Assembly: GCF_900108855.1 (NCBI RefSeq)
Contig: NZ_FNXY01000003.1
Location: forward strand, 496,001 to 560,000
Length of the DNA stretch: 64,000 nt
Direction: 5' to 3'
From: Dyadobacter koreensis
GTDB lineage: Bacteria > Bacteroidota > Bacteroidia > Cytophagales > Spirosomataceae
The translations under genes were made by a program, and so were the position numbers. Shown in pieces: positions 62,598 through 64,000 of this stretch; within the stretch, counting starts at the first letter, position 1; the number at the start of each line of letters is the position of its first letter. The notes under the pieces were generated by a model. It saw only the letters and a list, made by a program, of their open reading frames with translations. It was not told the origin of the DNA and searched no databases.

Positions 62598-63041
62598 TTA
62601 TTTCGCCGCCTCTGGTTTGGGCGCTGAATTAACAATTCCTTTCAAACGCAATTCCGAATAAGCCGGATCCGTGTTGGCATAAACTGTCACCGTTTTAACC
62701 TGCGGGCCAGATTTTCCTTTACTGTTGAATCGAACTTTAATGCTCGAAGCAGCATTCGGAGCGATCGGTTCACGGGGCCATTCCGGCGTTGTACATCCAC
62801 ACGATGAAGTTATGTTATTCAAAATCAGCGGGTATGGACCATCATTTTTGAAATTAAATGTGTGCTCCACAACTTCTCCCTCCTGAATCGTACCAAAATC
62901 ATAAGAAGAACTGTCTGTCAAAGCAAAAACGGGAAGTTTCATATCTCCCGTTTTTGATTCACTTTTCTTTTCAGACCCTGAACAATTTAAAAGCATCAAT
63001 GCAATTCCCGAAAGAAATGCGAATGCAGCAAGTTTTTTCAT
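62598..63041 (-). CDS. DUF1573 lipoprotein
   Basis: A 147-residue exported lipoprotein (lipobox LLNC, Cys20) with one DUF1573 Ig-like domain. Diagnostic phrases are YDFGTIQEGEVVEHTFNFKN, ITSSCGCTTPEWPREPIAPN and GPQVKTVTVYANTDP. The CGC pair is typical of the family. DUF1573 proteins are abundant in Bacteroidota and their role is unknown. It lies in the nusB-YtxH-DUF1573-yajC run, 14 nt after YtxH. Confidence 0.93.
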   Translation of the reverse strand: MKKLAAFAFLSGIALMLLNCSGSEKKSESKTGDMKLPVFALTDSSSYDFGTIQEGEVVEHTFNFKNDGPYPLILNNITSSCGCTTPEWPREPIAPNAASSIKVRFNSKGKSGPQVKTVTVYANTDPAYSELRLKGIVNSAPKPEAAK

Positions 63042-63055
63042 ACGTTATATTAGAA

Positions 63056-63358
63056 TCAGTTTGTCTGACCTTTTATCTGCGCCATCAGGCGATCAACATC
63101 TTCAAGAAGTTTTTCTGCTTTTTCGCGCGCATCATTTACCACGCGTTCGCCTTCAGCCCTTGCATAGCTGTCTGGCTGGTTTTTTCCTTCGATCAGATCT
63201 TCGATCACAGCTTGCAATTTTTCACGGTATTTGGATAACCGGTACGTAAGCTGAGTACGAAGCACATTACCTTTATCCGGAGCGTAAAGTATACCTAAGG
63301 CTGCTCCTGTGACAATCCCTGTCAAAAATGCTATTAAACTACGGCTGGATTTACTCAT
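63056..63358 (-). CDS. YtxH-domain protein
   Basis: A 100-residue protein with an N-terminal Gly/Ala-rich membrane segment (about 8-26, IAFLTGIVTGAALGILYAP), then APDKG and a long charged helix (YRLSKYREKLQAVIEDLIEG, later EGERVVNDAREKAEKLLED). This is the YtxH family, associated with stress in other phyla but poorly characterised. It is encoded between nusB and DUF1573 on the same strand. Confidence 0.9.
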   Translation of the reverse strand: MSKSSRSLIAFLTGIVTGAALGILYAPDKGNVLRTQLTYRLSKYREKLQAVIEDLIEGKNQPDSYARAEGERVVNDAREKAEKLLEDVDRLMAQIKGQTN

Positions 63359-63472
63359 GGCTTTGTAATTTTAGCGGTTTAGCCGCAATTGTTGGTGGTT
63401 AGCTGTTAAATTATTTTACAATAAACAAATTTTCGGGTTACCCCTCTACCCTTCAACCTAAAAATTCTATGC

Positions 63473-64000
63473 CTATTTATTATCGATCAATCCGCGTCCG
63501 CTCTTTCTGATTATGCCCTGCGCAGCCAATTTCACGGAAAGTACATCAAGTACCCCGTTTATAAATTTGCCGCTTTTAGGCGTGCTGTACCTTTTTGCAA
63601 TTTCAATAAATTCGTTGATCGTCACTTTCACCGGAATTCCTGGGAAGTGGATCAATTCTGCAAGTGCAGTTTTTAAAATGATCATATCCACCAGCGCGAT
63701 ACGGTCGAGCTCCCAGTTTTTCAACTGTTCGTCAAGATAAGCATCATACTGATCGCTTTCTTCAATCACAAGTTTGAATAATTCTTCGACAAAGAAACGG
63801 TCTTCTTCCCAGTCTTTTGTCAAAGGAGATAAAGCGAAAGTTTCAGCGCTGTCGCCTGATTTAAGGGTTTTGATTGCCAAACCACGAATCAACTCGCTAT
63901 GGTCAACCCAATATAAATCCCGTTGTTCAAGAAATTCCAGCGGTACTTCATGTTTTAGGATTACCTGACGTAAAATATATTGAACAAGTAGCTGATCTTC
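63473..64000 (-). CDS. nusB: Transcription antitermination protein NusB, 5' end outside window
   Basis: The last 175 codons of a frame that stays open to the right edge. A TTG at 63892 is internal and not the start. The upstream codons read EDQLLVQYILRQVILKHEVP and continue in frame. The C-terminal NusB fold is recognisable by KNWELDRIALVDMIILKTALAELIHF and VKVTINEFIEIAKRYS, with GKFINGVLDVL. NusB binds boxA RNA with NusE (S10) for rRNA antitermination. Bacteroidota NusB proteins are often longer than the E. coli one, consistent with the long N-terminal part entering here. Confidence 0.93.
   Translation of the reverse strand, partial: EDQLLVQYILRQVILKHEVPLEFLEQRDLYWVDHSELIRGLAIKTLKSGDSAETFALSPLTKDWEEDRFFVEELFKLVIEESDQYDAYLDEQLKNWELDRIALVDMIILKTALAELIHFPGIPVKVTINEFIEIAKRYSTPKSGKFINGVLDVLSVKLAAQGIIRKSGRGLIDNK

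Noticed and set aside
63473-63892. Complete short NusB starting at the TTG at 63892
   Set aside because: The frame stays open upstream to the window edge with protein-like sequence, so the gene is cut by the edge.

Overview
The window is a stretch of a Bacteroidota chromosome, most likely Cytophagales and close to Dyadobacter. The genus is an inference from family content and is not proven here. The evidence is four SusC/SusD outer-membrane nutrient-uptake pairs, many lipoproteins whose signal peptides end in Cys, giant FG-GAP/VCBS-ASPIC/UnbV proteins, an ECF sigma/FecR/STN-SusC signalling set, GSCFA and YtxH proteins, promoters of the Bacteroidota type (TTG-N19-22-TAnnTTTG), and start codons without obvious Shine-Dalgarno sequences. 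No tRNA, rRNA, CRISPR array, insertion sequence or prophage was recognised.

Layout. 1-7226 (minus): SusC1-SusD1 followed, after a hairpin, by a truncated VCBS/UnbV protein that runs off the left edge. 7552-9840 (minus): a conserved unknown, an alanine-dehydrogenase-like enzyme and TsaE. 10101-15475: a Tat-exported sugar-isomerase-like protein, a 7TM sensor kinase with NarL-type regulator, a stand-alone LytTR protein and a Gfo/Idh/MocA oxidoreductase. 15837-21683: an outer-membrane barrel, a small secreted protein, and a siderophore receptor with a PepSY membrane protein (iron uptake). 21757-41468: two related SusCD systems in opposite orientation. The minus-strand one is SusC2-SusD2-VCBS. The plus-strand one is cytochrome-VCBS, sigma, FecR, STN-SusC3, SusD3, cytochrome-VCBS. 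41463-47879 (minus): a carboxypeptidase-regulatory-like protein and a fourth system, SusC4-SusD4-small lipoprotein. 48101-58948: phosphoglucomutase/phosphomannomutase, a GH63 glucosidase, an unusual long D-Ala-D-Ala-ligase-like ATP-grasp protein, NifU-like and Mrp Fe-S proteins, GSCFA, two tandem tiny paralogous ORFs and a GH16 glucanase. 58984-64000: dnaX, then the housekeeping run nusB (cut by the right edge)-YtxH-DUF1573-yajC, a terminator, then YbbR-like and coaE.

How it fits together. The SusCD systems import oligomeric nutrients across the outer membrane. The sigma/FecR pair probably senses transport through SusC3 via its STN domain. The secreted VCBS proteins, two of them with an N-terminal CxxCH heme motif, are encoded directly after susD and separated from it by a hairpin in all three loci, which suggests graded expression. 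GH16, GH63 and the phosphohexomutase point to glucan use.

The least explained elements are the twin 46-residue ORFs in front of GH16 with an adjacent REP-like palindrome cluster, the heme-VCBS proteins, the ATP-grasp protein with an apparently repeated N-terminal module, and a structured leader in front of susC3. All family assignments come from reading motifs by eye. No database search was run.
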